From NCBI RefSeq assembly GCF_000003815.2, contig NC_049984.1, positions 12,705,186-12,769,185 on the forward strand: DNA of 64,000 nucleotides. The letters are read 5' to 3'. Made by a program: the position numbers and the translations under genes. Under the pieces are notes generated by a model, which saw nothing but the letters and a program-made list of their open reading frames with translations, had not been told where the DNA came from and searched no databases. Origin of the DNA: Branchiostoma floridae (Eukaryota; Chordata; Leptocardii; Amphioxiformes; Branchiostomatidae). This document shows positions 49,556-61,000 of this stretch, one piece after another (position 1 is the stretch's first letter; every line of letters starts with the position of its first letter).

Positions 49556-50518
49556 TTAAGCCCATTTACAAATCACATTGGGTAAACAAGGTGAACCTTT
49601 TTAGTGTCTGGTACAAGGTACCCGTAAGCAGGTTGACCTGAATAGTGACCTTGAAAAAAATTTACAGGGACAAACAAACGGAGAAGGTCGCCGAGTATCG
49701 ACTACGATAAACACATGCGTAGAACTTCGTCCCCTATCTCAACCGTGACGGTGGAGTGGGCATCTTTAAATGCTCACTTTAAAAAGTACAGCATCTCAAA
49801 CAGTTGCCCTGGCCAAGACTTTCTTTCACTATTAGCAGCATGTTCCTTTGAGTAAAAACACGATGTTCCTGATATTGGCACCATTGACAGGCCTGTCATA
49901 AAGAATGTTTGTGCTTTATTGAAAGAATGTCCCTTGTGAAGACAAAAAAAGACACGTCATGATCCTGTCAACCCTTACCCTAAACCTGAGGATAATCTTG
50001 TAAAACGGTGCAGAAATAAAGCTTCTTTACATTCCTGAGCCAGAATAATAAACTACGGTAATGAACAAGTTTTGATAAGTCATGGCCAGGACCGAATACG
50101 TGACTTTTTGCTATGGAGACAATCACTCTACTGACCTAGCCATTTTAACGATTCTTGGATTGTATCTTTACCGATTTAAAGGTCACAGGCTGGTAAAGAT
50201 TCATATGTTGACGTACATGTAGCAATGACGTATTTTGAAGATACATGAAATCAGTTTAACAGTTCTGTTGGCAGGTAACCCTCAGTCATTAATTCATGAA
50301 TGTAAAACTCAATACGACACGTTGAAGCCCTGTTGATGTCACAGATCCTGTGATAAAAAGGAATCCAACAGGAAGAACAAGATGGCCGTAAAATGTCTTG
50401 AGTGTGAGTCCTTCTGATCCTGGCAGAAGACCAAACAGCCTTGTCCCCGTAGCAGGGTGGAGACGTGTTTAAGAGTTTTGAAGTGATCACCTTGGCCCAC
50501 AAACCGGGAAGTGCCAGT

Positions 50519-50675
50519 CCAATGACAGGCGAACAAACACGCATCGCATCATTGGCGAAGGTCACACCGGAAATAGTCACTTACGCAACGAGAGCTTTCG
50601 CGCGGAATCACGACCTGTCACCGAAGGCAGGGCACATAAAAATAGCTGAGCCAGAGCCAGGAGTCAGTTGGAACA
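50519..50675 (+). promoter_or_regulatory. Core promoter candidate of the CAP-LCCL gene
   Basis: A TATA-like ATAAAAATA (50636-50644) lies 30 bp before an initiator-like TCAGTT (A at 50666). Two CCAAT boxes precede it (50519-50523 and 50551-50555, the second inverted). A donor AATCAG|GTCAGT at 51081 could end the first exon and splice to the acceptor before 51705. Confidence 0.4.
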
Positions 50676-51704
50676 AGCACGGACCGGGAGAGCACTACAG
50701 AGGCTAGCTTATATAAACAAGCAACGATATTGGGATTGCCATTCTGCATCGCGGACAATCAGAACAACACTTCCGACGATCTTGCTTGGTGTACTGAGCA
50801 TTCAGTTGCAGCAACTTTTTTTAACCTCCTTGGTTGCAGGCAGATTCAAGAGACAGTACAAGGTTTGTCTCCGGTATACCGGTATCTTACTACTATCTGC
50901 CTCATAGGTGACTACGAAGATGTAAAATATAATCCAGTATAAACTGGAATGTAAAGTATAAACTTTCATCCATGTACAAACGTCTACATGTGAGTAAATG
51001 TAAATTAGGGTTGCCGGTGCACTTTTGGCCATGCTGACATTGCTGCTTACGAGTTGCATGGTGGTTGTTGTGAGAATCAGGTCAGTATTTGATCCTGGCA
51101 GCGGTGCCAAGGAAAGATCAGAGCCATTGCCTATCAGCTTTCCACGTGGTGGACAGCCAACAAACAACTTACGAAACCAACCAGAAGCAGCTGGTGCCTT
51201 GTGTTTTTCCAACCATCACGACGAACGTTGTAGTACGGAGAGCGTTTCGAAAGATCTTCATCCAGAATTACACATCAAGAGAAGCTGGGATACCAGACCT
51301 AGAGCGCGTGGTGCAGGACACATCGTACTGAACGAACCGTTACATATACCGTTAACATTGTCCTCTTATTTTGTCAACATGAGATCGAGAAAGTGTATGA
51401 TACTGTACAGGGTGAAGGAGACACGGTGTTTGGAATACGGCAATGCGTTTGGGTTGACTTACCACTTACGTGACAAACCAGTATCGAACATCTCGGACAT
51501 CCCAACAGCATCGCTGGTGTTTCAGATTTTTCACCTATTTAATTTCAATATGATGTTGTTGGATAGACACGTAGACCATCTGTCTATGTTCATGGCACCT
51601 CTGCAGTTGAATACTATCCTACCGGCACTTTGGGGGGCTACATGGAGTCAGTCAACGTCTGTACTGATGATATTTTGTAACGCCTGTTCTTTTTGTTTCT
51701 CTAG

Positions 51705-52086
51705 AAGCGTGATGTTGCTGTGGACCACGTTAAGCCTGTTCGGCTTGGTCGTCGCCGCGAGAAAGAACGCCACGTCTGCCGATCTGACGGACATCGACTG
51801 GGACGGGCAGGGATGGGTGGGGACAGACAGGTGGTCTCTGACGGCACCCTCCCCGACCAGAGGTCCCTTCGGCAGGGGTCGGGTTGGAAACACCGTCACC
51901 AGTGACGTGGACACGGTACCGAGCCCAGACAGTGAACGCAGCGGCAGGGTACGCAGACAATCGCTCTACAGATCTTTTGGGGACCGCGTGAACTACCTGA
52001 CGAACGCGGAGAAACTAGCGCTGCTGCAGAAACACAACGAACTGAGGGGAAAGGTGCAGCCCTATGCCTCAAACATGGAGGAGATG
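51705..52086 (+). CDS. CAP-LCCL exon: signal peptide, propeptide, CAP start
   Basis: A polypyrimidine tract (TTTTTGTTTCTCTAG) ends at 51704, then seven bases and ATG at 51712. The exon ends ATG|GTGAGT (GT at 52087), phase 0, after ASNMEEM; human CRISPLD exons break at the same place. An open frame continues upstream to 51025, but it lies across the acceptor and has no family match, so I take 51712 as the start. Confidence 0.85.
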
Positions 52087-55000
52087 GTGAGTCACTTCTA
52101 CTGATTTCATATTTGTAATGACGAGTTGTTGAGTGGTCCTTGGGTTTTACGTAAGGTGAGATGGTCCGTCATCATGGTTGAAGAAATGCGTACTTCCCAC
52201 CTGGTTGCTTAACCCACAGAGCAACTGGAACCACCCTGAGTCCTTCTCAGAAGACAGACCCAGGATCTAAAAGTTAGCGTTCCGATGATGTTTCCACTTC
52301 CTATCCCAAGGCTCTTTGGCAAACTGTATTGGGTATAACTCGTTGATGTTGACGATTCACTGAAGACTAAGTAATAGTACATTACGGTCATATCGTCTTC
52401 AACCGTCGTACGATTTTGGACACCGTATGCGCATTGCTTATGATACTCAAGTTTGCCCCTTAGCCTGCGAACCGGTAGAGTATAACAGGATGAAGAGATC
52501 TTCCTTGCGAGAAACGTTGTACAAATGTGATACTGTCAGAGGGAGACATAGTACGTGCACGATTAACCAAATCAGAGGATTCCACTTCCACACGTGGTAA
52601 AGGGGCGAGGCTTCCATATGGGAGGAAGGGCGGAGGGAGAGACAATGATGGTAACGACAGTGACATCTCAACCGGTAGTGGACTCATCCCAAGTTTATTT
52701 GCTTAAACCCTCACATGCTAGAGGAAAATCACTACGTCAGCCTGACTCAATCCGGTGATAAACTAATTCGTAAACAATCTTTAAGATCCAACTCTTTTCA
52801 ATAGTACAATTGCGCTACCTTCACCTTATAGGCTCACCTCATGTCGCGTGCCTTGTTTCAGGTGATTTTGCTTGAGTTGAGGAAAAAAAAGCTTTGGTGC
52901 CAAATGTGACAAACCTGATCCCCATTCCAGTGCATTATGCCTTCGTGTTTGTCCGACGGAAGCTGCGGCCAACGTGTTTAGTGCCAAACCACTTTTGGCA
53001 TGCATGGAATTTAGGAGAAATTGTAATGGGTAAAACACCTACCTTCAGCATGAATTACGTAAGGGTTACTTTCATAGCGTACCTTGTGGATATCACACAG
53101 TGACACATCTCATCGCCATTATAGTTCATAAAAATTCACAAAGAGACCATGGCTTCAATGTCTTGTACCGTATTCAAATGAAAACGTTGACTTTAGATCT
53201 TTGCACAATTGGAAAACAGTCGCATCGTCCTTTCGGACGGGAACGTAAAACAGGTGGCCCTGTATATATAGAGCTTATGGCGTCAAACCTCAGGACGTAA
53301 AAGAGAGAGAAGGGTGATCCTGTGTGGGTCTCTCGACCTTCCTTCAACGATAGCTGGCATAAAAGCGTCCTTTTCTTGCTTCGTTCTCAGCCTAAGATCT
53401 CCCACTTTACATTTTTTAATGAAAGACGAAAACTGTTTTAAGTTACGAATCGTAATGACCCCCCAAATCGTTCCCTTAGGTAAAAGAAAGAACCCAGCAC
53501 ACTTATCGAGAAGACCGGTGATTCAAAAAAAAAGAAGTCGTGCTTTGTTTTCAGTCTGAGATCTCCCACTGTACCTCTTTTTGGAATGAAAGACGAAAAT
53601 CGTTTGAAGTTACCGATCGTAATGACCCAAAAATCGTTCCCTAGGGAACGCTTTGATCAGTACCCACCGCCCCACCTGTCAGTGCTCTTATCTGTTTAAC
53701 GTCTACAGCAACAGAGTTGTTTGTGAGAAAGGTGCCTGGTCCGTGTTCCTGATTCTGACCTGTTGATATGGACCACACGCGTTTTTCTACAACTTAGTAT
53801 CGCCTTTGGATTTTTTTCCAACGAACCATCGTTGGTATAGGTGGCAACACGAATTTGTTGTACTGTAAACTCGTACAAAAAGTAAGGCATATGCTGAAGC
53901 AAAGAGCAATGCCACCTTTAAACTAGCATAGGGAGCCCAAACGTTGATTGTCGTTGATTGACTGTCGCTGGATGACTCTAGAGAAGATGACGACAGCAGA
54001 GCTGTATTTTGATGTACATGTACCAGCTGTGATCTCGTGCCAGCAGTGTATAAGACCTTGAGCCTGTCAGAGTGTTAACAGCCGCGCGACGATGACATGT
54101 TCCAGCCCGTACCAAATCTACCACGAGTAATGTGATTCTGAATGAGCCTTGCTATAAAGGGGGGAGGGGGGAGTAGTGATTCCTTTATACACAACTCTAA
54201 TTGACAATTTTATCTAAGTGCACTTGCATAGTTGAGGTGAGTTTTTCTAGCCGTTGAAACTCGTCTTTATCTTGGACAAAAGGTATGAAAACCTCGGGTT
54301 TCGACATTACAGTTGTTACTCTTTTTTTGACGACACTAATTGATCATGACCATGGTGGTGATACAAAACAAGAACAGAGATTATCAAGAAGACAGTACAT
54401 TGACAGGTTTCTAAATCAGTTCGATACGGCATCAGTCTCAAAAGCTTCAGGTGTTTTCTTCTTCAGGTGCTTTCCGCTTCATTTCCAAACCGGGGCCCGG
54501 TCGGGCTGTTTGTGAGAACTGAAAATAGAAATGTATACTATAATATACACAAATAATACCCACGAGTCCACGACCAATCTCTTTACGTCTTATATATATC
54601 ATACATTTTGTTCTTGAAAGCTGCCCGACCGGACATGTGGCGTAGGCCTTATAATAGGCTCTACCAGTACAAGTCGACTAAACCACTAGAAATCGGGTGC
54701 AATAGAAACTCATAGAGCCTGCTGGGGAGGCTATGGGGCACCCCGTGTTCAAGAACCACTCGTCGGTGTTAGATCTCCCCATCAGTACCAAAAGGCATCT
54801 TGGCTTTAGCCCCATTAGGGACCACCAGCTTTGGTTTACTGAGTCGTTAGGATGAGCTGAAGCAGCGATCAGTGGGCAGGAACCTCGTAATTGATGTGAT
54901 TGGATTGGATTGAGACAAAAGCTGTACTATGCAGAACGCTGTTCCCGGAAACCACTAGCCGTGTACAGAATAGTGGAAGTTGAGCTTGTGTGTGTATGAC

Positions 55001-58000
55001 TTAACCTCTGATGACAAGTCTAAAACATATGCAGACGGATAACAAGTGAACTACTAACATCTGCAGTAGGCATGGTACAACTGGCAAATACATCGTTATG
55101 CCTCGAAATACTGTGTCAAAATTGAAGCTTGCTCCTGATTTTTTTTATAGTTTGAACGCATCGGTGAACTTAATGTTAGTATGTCAGCATATACCCTAAT
55201 CATTGTTTGCGCTGAGCTTGCCTAATAAGCATTCCGCATGTTTTGTAGACACTAGAGGTTTATCGACATTGCCTACTATTAGTGTTCTTCACGTTTGGCT
55301 GCCCTTTCATTTAATGAACAACAGTTCCAAACTTGAATGGTTGAATGTTGAAAACGGATGTATTTTTCTTGTATTTGTTTGTCTTTATGCATATGTGGGT
55401 TCGCAGTGATGTGAATATTGCAAAGTGTTAACATATTAGTGAAAGTGGTGCATTAGGATACTTGGAGGATTGGAAGTAGGGTTTGGCGTGGGTCCAAGTA
55501 GTTGTAGTTGTAGTTCAGAGTCAAGCAGATGCATGGCTCCCACAATAATGTCACATCGTTTAAGGGTACCTACTATGAGCTTGTCACAACGCTATTCAGC
55601 TATATCGTATCAGGCTCATATAGCTCCATATGCTAATTTCTTGCGGCACTGAAATGAAGGAGATGTGTTTAGGCTTGTTGACCCTGTGTCATTTGATTGC
55701 TCCTGAGACCTTAACGTTGACCGTCCAGCCTTNNNNNNNNNNNNNNNNNNNNNNNNNNNNNNNNNNNNNNNNNNNNNNNNNNNNNNNNNNNNNNNNNNNN
55801 NNNNNNNNNNNNNNNNNNNNNNNNNNNNNNNNGGGGGGGGCACACACACCCACACACACATACATACATACACACGTACACATACAGAGGCACACACACA
55901 CAAACATGCATTCACACGTACACATACATACGCGCACGTGACAAACACACACACACATGAACACACACTCACAAAGAAATATTTTGTCCCACTCTTTTTT
56001 GTCGACTGTTTGCGCAGTAGAACGAACACCATATGTTTCAGCAAAGTTTACTTCTACCCAATCCATGTAGCGTTATACTGTTACGTTTTAGCATCTCCAG
56101 AAACTAACCCATCATCCGATCACTGCCTAACATCATGCTTTAACTGCCTACGTGTAAAACCCTGCTACACCGTTCATTTTGCCACCCACTGTCATCCCTT
56201 CATGTTAATCGGCTTCTGTGTGTGTGAGTGGGTCGAGAACGATAAGGACGTGAGTTTAACATGTACTAAGGGCTACGTCACTTTTTCAAACCGAGGTCCG
56301 GCCGGGCAGCTTTCAAGAACGAATTGTATGAAATAAAAGACTTAACAAGACGTAAAGAGAATAGTCGTGGGCATTATTCATATTTTATGTGTACATTTCT
56401 ATTTTTCTTTTCCACAAACAGCCCGACCGGGCCCCGGTTTGGAAATGTGACGTTTGCCTTAGTAATGTTCAGAACCTATCTGCGGGTTCCATGAAAGGAC
56501 ATTTGACGTAAAATTTGTGCACGTGGATGGTGCAGAAGATATGTGACGGCAGACCGTGTCAGCAAACCGGTCTGCTATCATGTCAGAAGTATCGTATCTA
56601 GATATTCGCAATGAAGACACTCGTAAACAGTCGCTGGAATTAGAAACTGTCAATGTAGATGTCACGGTCAATGTCATCTCGCTGACCGGTTGGCCCACAT
56701 CCGCGAGTGCACCATAACTTTATGGGGGCTTGGGGTGTGGACAAGGTATAAAGAAAGAAAGAAGTGAAAATGTGAAAAAAATGATAAAGAAATTGCTGAA
56801 AAGAAAAGTGCACTAGCTTATCCTATCTAGCTAACCCTTTTCTCTACACCACAAAACATCTCGCTAATGCACTGAAATTGTACTGTTCTGCGATATGACA
56901 TTGAGGTAACAGGTTGTTTCGCAACAATGTCAGTTTGCAACCGTCAGTTCGCAACAAGACAAGTCTTTTCGCAACAAGGTACAAGTCGTTTCGCAACATT
57001 TTAACGTTATTAATCTTGATAGCCTAATAGTATTAGGAATCGTAGTGCTAACATAATTGTATTCCTTCCACGTAAAAATCTTACCGGGTGCGAAAGACAA
57101 CCACGGCGGAAGAGGAACATGGGGCCGTATGGACCTGACAGCCCGATGATTTTCATACGCCGGGTGGTACAGTTTCATACGCGGCGTGCACAGGCAGGAG
57201 TATAATTATGTTAGGAATACGATTTCTAATACTATTAGGCTATCAAGATTAATAACATTGAAATGTTGTGAAACGACTTGAACCTTGTTGCGAAAAGACT
57301 TGCCTTGTTGCGAACTGACGGTTGCGAACTGACATTTTTGCGAAACAACCTGTAACCGACATTGACTGTCTCGAATGGCAACGGCGGTTTATAAGACGGA
57401 AATCTAAGCGCCATTACAGAAGTAGGTCTAGGCGTTAGCACTCTACGTGTGCCTTGTGTGCACCAAATTAATTGATGCTTGTAAATCGGAAAGGTAAGAG
57501 TGCAAAGGTTGCCAGAGGATGGATATTGAAGCCAGATGTACATGTCAGCATTAATTCAACGGGAAGGGTTGCAGGCACACATGTGACAGTGGTGTCGTGA
57601 ATTTTGTCCAAGTTTTCGCCTCCTGCCTTATTGACTGCCTTCATCTGTCAACGGTTTGGGGTTAGATAAGATTTTGAAAATTGCTATCATCTCATTCCTG
57701 CACAACAAGTTGTGACAACTTTTTAATCCTTTCATTATCATCATTGTCGTCACCATCGTCCGGTCTTTCAACCGTAAAGGGTACATTAAGTGTCCTACGG
57801 AGATCTCATTCTGTATAGATACACATGTTCATGCACATTCTCCTCCACGACTCTAGCCCGCCCCTATTGGGTAGGCTCAGCCCTAAACCGGACTGAGGTT
57901 TCCGAGAGTTAGCTTTCAGCCAATCGGTAAATCGGCTTTACGTAAAGAAAACATTCAGGCGATTCTGTGGTGATTCAGGTGGAAACCTCAGCCGGTTTAG

Positions 58001-61000
58001 CAGAGCCTCCACAAGGTATTATATCGGCCGCGGGCGAGGTTCTGCGTAGGAGACTGGGTATATACTGTAAATGCAGAAATGTTCGCAGTGGATTAATGTT
58101 CGCGGTTTGCGCGGCGACCACTTCACCACGAACTTAAAACCACCGCGAACATTTTTCTATTATGGTATTAGACTGCAGTTTATGGTGTTACCGCGAACTT
58201 AAAACCATCGCGAAAGTCCTTTTCCCGCTACCGCGAAATTAAATCCCCGCGAACTTAAATGCATTTACAGTATTCAGTAATGTTACCTACCTAGTACATA
58301 CATGTAGGATCTCTACGTCATACGGTCTTCACTATAGATAAATCGTAACTTTTGGTGTCAACTTATCTAACACTCGAGTCATACTATTTTGGATCTTTTG
58401 GATACTAATCTGGATCAGACCTTGATAATTGATATATTCATCATATAAGCTACAAATGCAGAGAACTACGAACTAGTAGAAATGATCTGAACAAAATCTA
58501 CGTTACACATCCTTCTTGAATTCTTCAGTAAAGGTTTCAACGACCATGTGTCGCCTTCATCGCAATGAAGCAAACACTATCGGTGCTATATGAACTAGAC
58601 AGAGACAATTACGTCACAATTATGCAATACATTGAGTTCGGATTGCACTGACTCTGTGTAGTTCATGTAGCACCAATAGTATTTGTTTCATTTTATACTG
58701 ATGAAGGCAACAGATGGTCGTCGAAACGTTTACTGAAGAATTAAAGAAGGTTGTGTAACAAAAAAGACTTTGTTCAATTGATCTACCATTAGTACCAACC
58801 CGATGAAACTATTTACGGATATTGTAAATGTTACATTAATTTTTGTCACCATCTTTTAGATGAATATGTCAAATCTTTGTGTATCTCTTCCCAGTAGCCC
58901 CATGTGCGTGTAGACACTCTCAAGATCTTCAGTTGTTAAGTCCAGCAATGTTTATGCCACTTCCCTTAAATGTCACGTGAAATCTTTTGCAGAGGAAACT
59001 GGATTGGCTACGCCCCCTACAAGCGGGGACGGCCCTGCAGCCAGTGCCCACCGAAGTACGGCGGGCGCTGCGCCAACAATCTATGCACAAGTAAGTTCCA
59101 CATATTTAAGTGCGTTATACGACACCATTAACATAAGGTCATAGATAAAGAAACTCGATGCCACCTATTTGTATCTCAACTACTTTACAGATAAGCAAAT
59201 AGATATCATAGATTTTGCTTCATGACAAACAAAAAAGGATGAATTCCAGTAATAGTTTTTGCCGACGCCTCGGGGGCGAGCCTAACATTCAATTTTTCCT
59301 GTCTTTTCCAGCGTATGACTCTGACTACATTGATCTACCTTTTCTGACAACACTTCCTTCCAGGACAAACACACAGCTATTCTTTGACAATGTGTAGTCA
59401 GATAGTCCTGTGTTACACGGTGTATGTATTAGTTGATCCGTCGGCTGTTGTACTTGGATAGAACCCCTGTAGTTTGTAACTCAGTTTGTAGTGTATTAAC
59501 GTGTGTAGTAGTACGCCCCTCACGCAACCCTTCCCTTTCCTTTCCCCTGACCCGCCACTTTCACGCAAAGTGCAAGGCACTCTGGAGGACTATGGGATCA
59601 TGATGGACCCTGAAGACGAGGAAGAGTTCAACACAATCGAGACTTACAATGGCGACAACAGTTTAGATCGTAATGATAACAGGGGCCAGGAGTCTCAAAT
59701 GACAGCAACCACTCCTGTGCCAACCACAACTACTACAACCCCAGAACCTACAACAACAACTACAACAACCCCAGAACCTACAACAACAACGACGACTCCT
59801 GAGCCAACGACCACAACAACTACGACAACACCAGAGCCAACTACGACAGTCCCCGAACCAACTACGACTATCGCTCCCCTGACAACAGCTAAACCCACCA
59901 CAGCGCGGCCTACCGAGGCAGCTGAGAACGACAGAAGGGTGGGTCAGGTGTCCGAAGGCCTTACGGAAGAGGAGGGAGACGGTAATGTTTACTCCGAAGC
60001 GCTTTGATTCCATCCACCCATCCATTGGCTGGCGCACCCTCAGCTAGCGTCTTCCACACCGCATTTCTACATTTACTAAATACATGTGAAAACACGCAAC
60101 TAAGAGAGCAATATCACAGTTTGTAAATGTTTACGCCACATATAACACCAACAGCTTTGTTGTCTAACCCTATCTGTAATCTGATCTCACATGTCATACT
60201 GCTCTTTAAAGCTTGCTGCAAGATCAAATATTATATAATTTTTTTTTTTGCGCAAGGCCTAACAGCATTTGACTTGAAATTGTAATGAGCAGTCACCAAG
60301 GAAAATGTATTCATGTAGAATTCTCTGAGAAAGGTTTTCTTTTGTGACCGTTAGTAATTAATGACAAAACACAGGCCCTTTATTTGTAATATGCCAGCGT
60401 GGTTAAAAATCCACAGGTGCATTGGGTGTTCAAAAGCTGTTGCGCGCTGGCCGTTTTGGTCATGTTCTGGCATGTAATACTCAGCGTATGGGTATACCAT
60501 ATTCATACGAGTAACGTTTCGACGATATACAAAACTTTTAAGTAGCAGGAACCATTCGTTTGTCCGTCTGCTTCTCTGTGGTGTGTTTGTACCGCCTTTG
60601 TTCGCGCGTCTGCATGTCAGTGTCACAGCTACGGACGACAATATGACTAGAATACTGTTGCAGTTTGATGAGCAGGCATGGCGGCAACTGGTGCTAATGA
60701 CATCACATTTACCCGTCAGCGTTAAGCTGTTGTTCCTTGTGAATATGCAAGCATGAATATAAGTGAACAAATCATGTGTATTGTAAAATGTAAGTAACCT
60801 GGTAAATGAGACAGACACAAAATCGACGCTATCTCCAACGCTGCGGAGGCTCTGCTGAAACCGGGATGAGGTTTCCACTCTTGTAGAGGTGGCCTTTAAA
60901 CAGCTACCAGTCAATCAAAGAATTGGCTTTAACTAAAGAAAATACTTTAGGCAATTCCCTGATTGACTGACAGTTGGTTAGGGGCCACGCCTACGAAAGT

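Larger units (their letters stand above)
27571..50460. other. Gene-poor, repeat-rich intergenic region
   Basis: Apart from the repeats listed separately, I see no exon with family signature or consistent splice structure on either strand. Open frames are short and scattered. Distal regulatory elements of the C/EBP genes may lie here but cannot be seen without comparison. Confidence 0.55.

Noticed and set aside
51025-51704. Open frame of 359 codons beginning before the CAP exon
   Set aside because: The part before 51705 crosses a strong 3' splice site and has no family signature. The signal peptide at 51712 gives a better start.
54640-54840. GC-richer block in the CAP intron as a missing CAP exon
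   Set aside because: No frame gives CAP motifs (such as GHYTQ or a WYDE-like segment) and no proper splice sites were found.
55616-56066. Frames with long X runs and VCVCVC or HTHTHT
   Set aside because: They span the N gap and a CA microsatellite; not real genes.
59663-60037. Minus-strand Val/Ser/Cys-rich frames
   Set aside because: Antisense of the Thr/Pro repeat exon.
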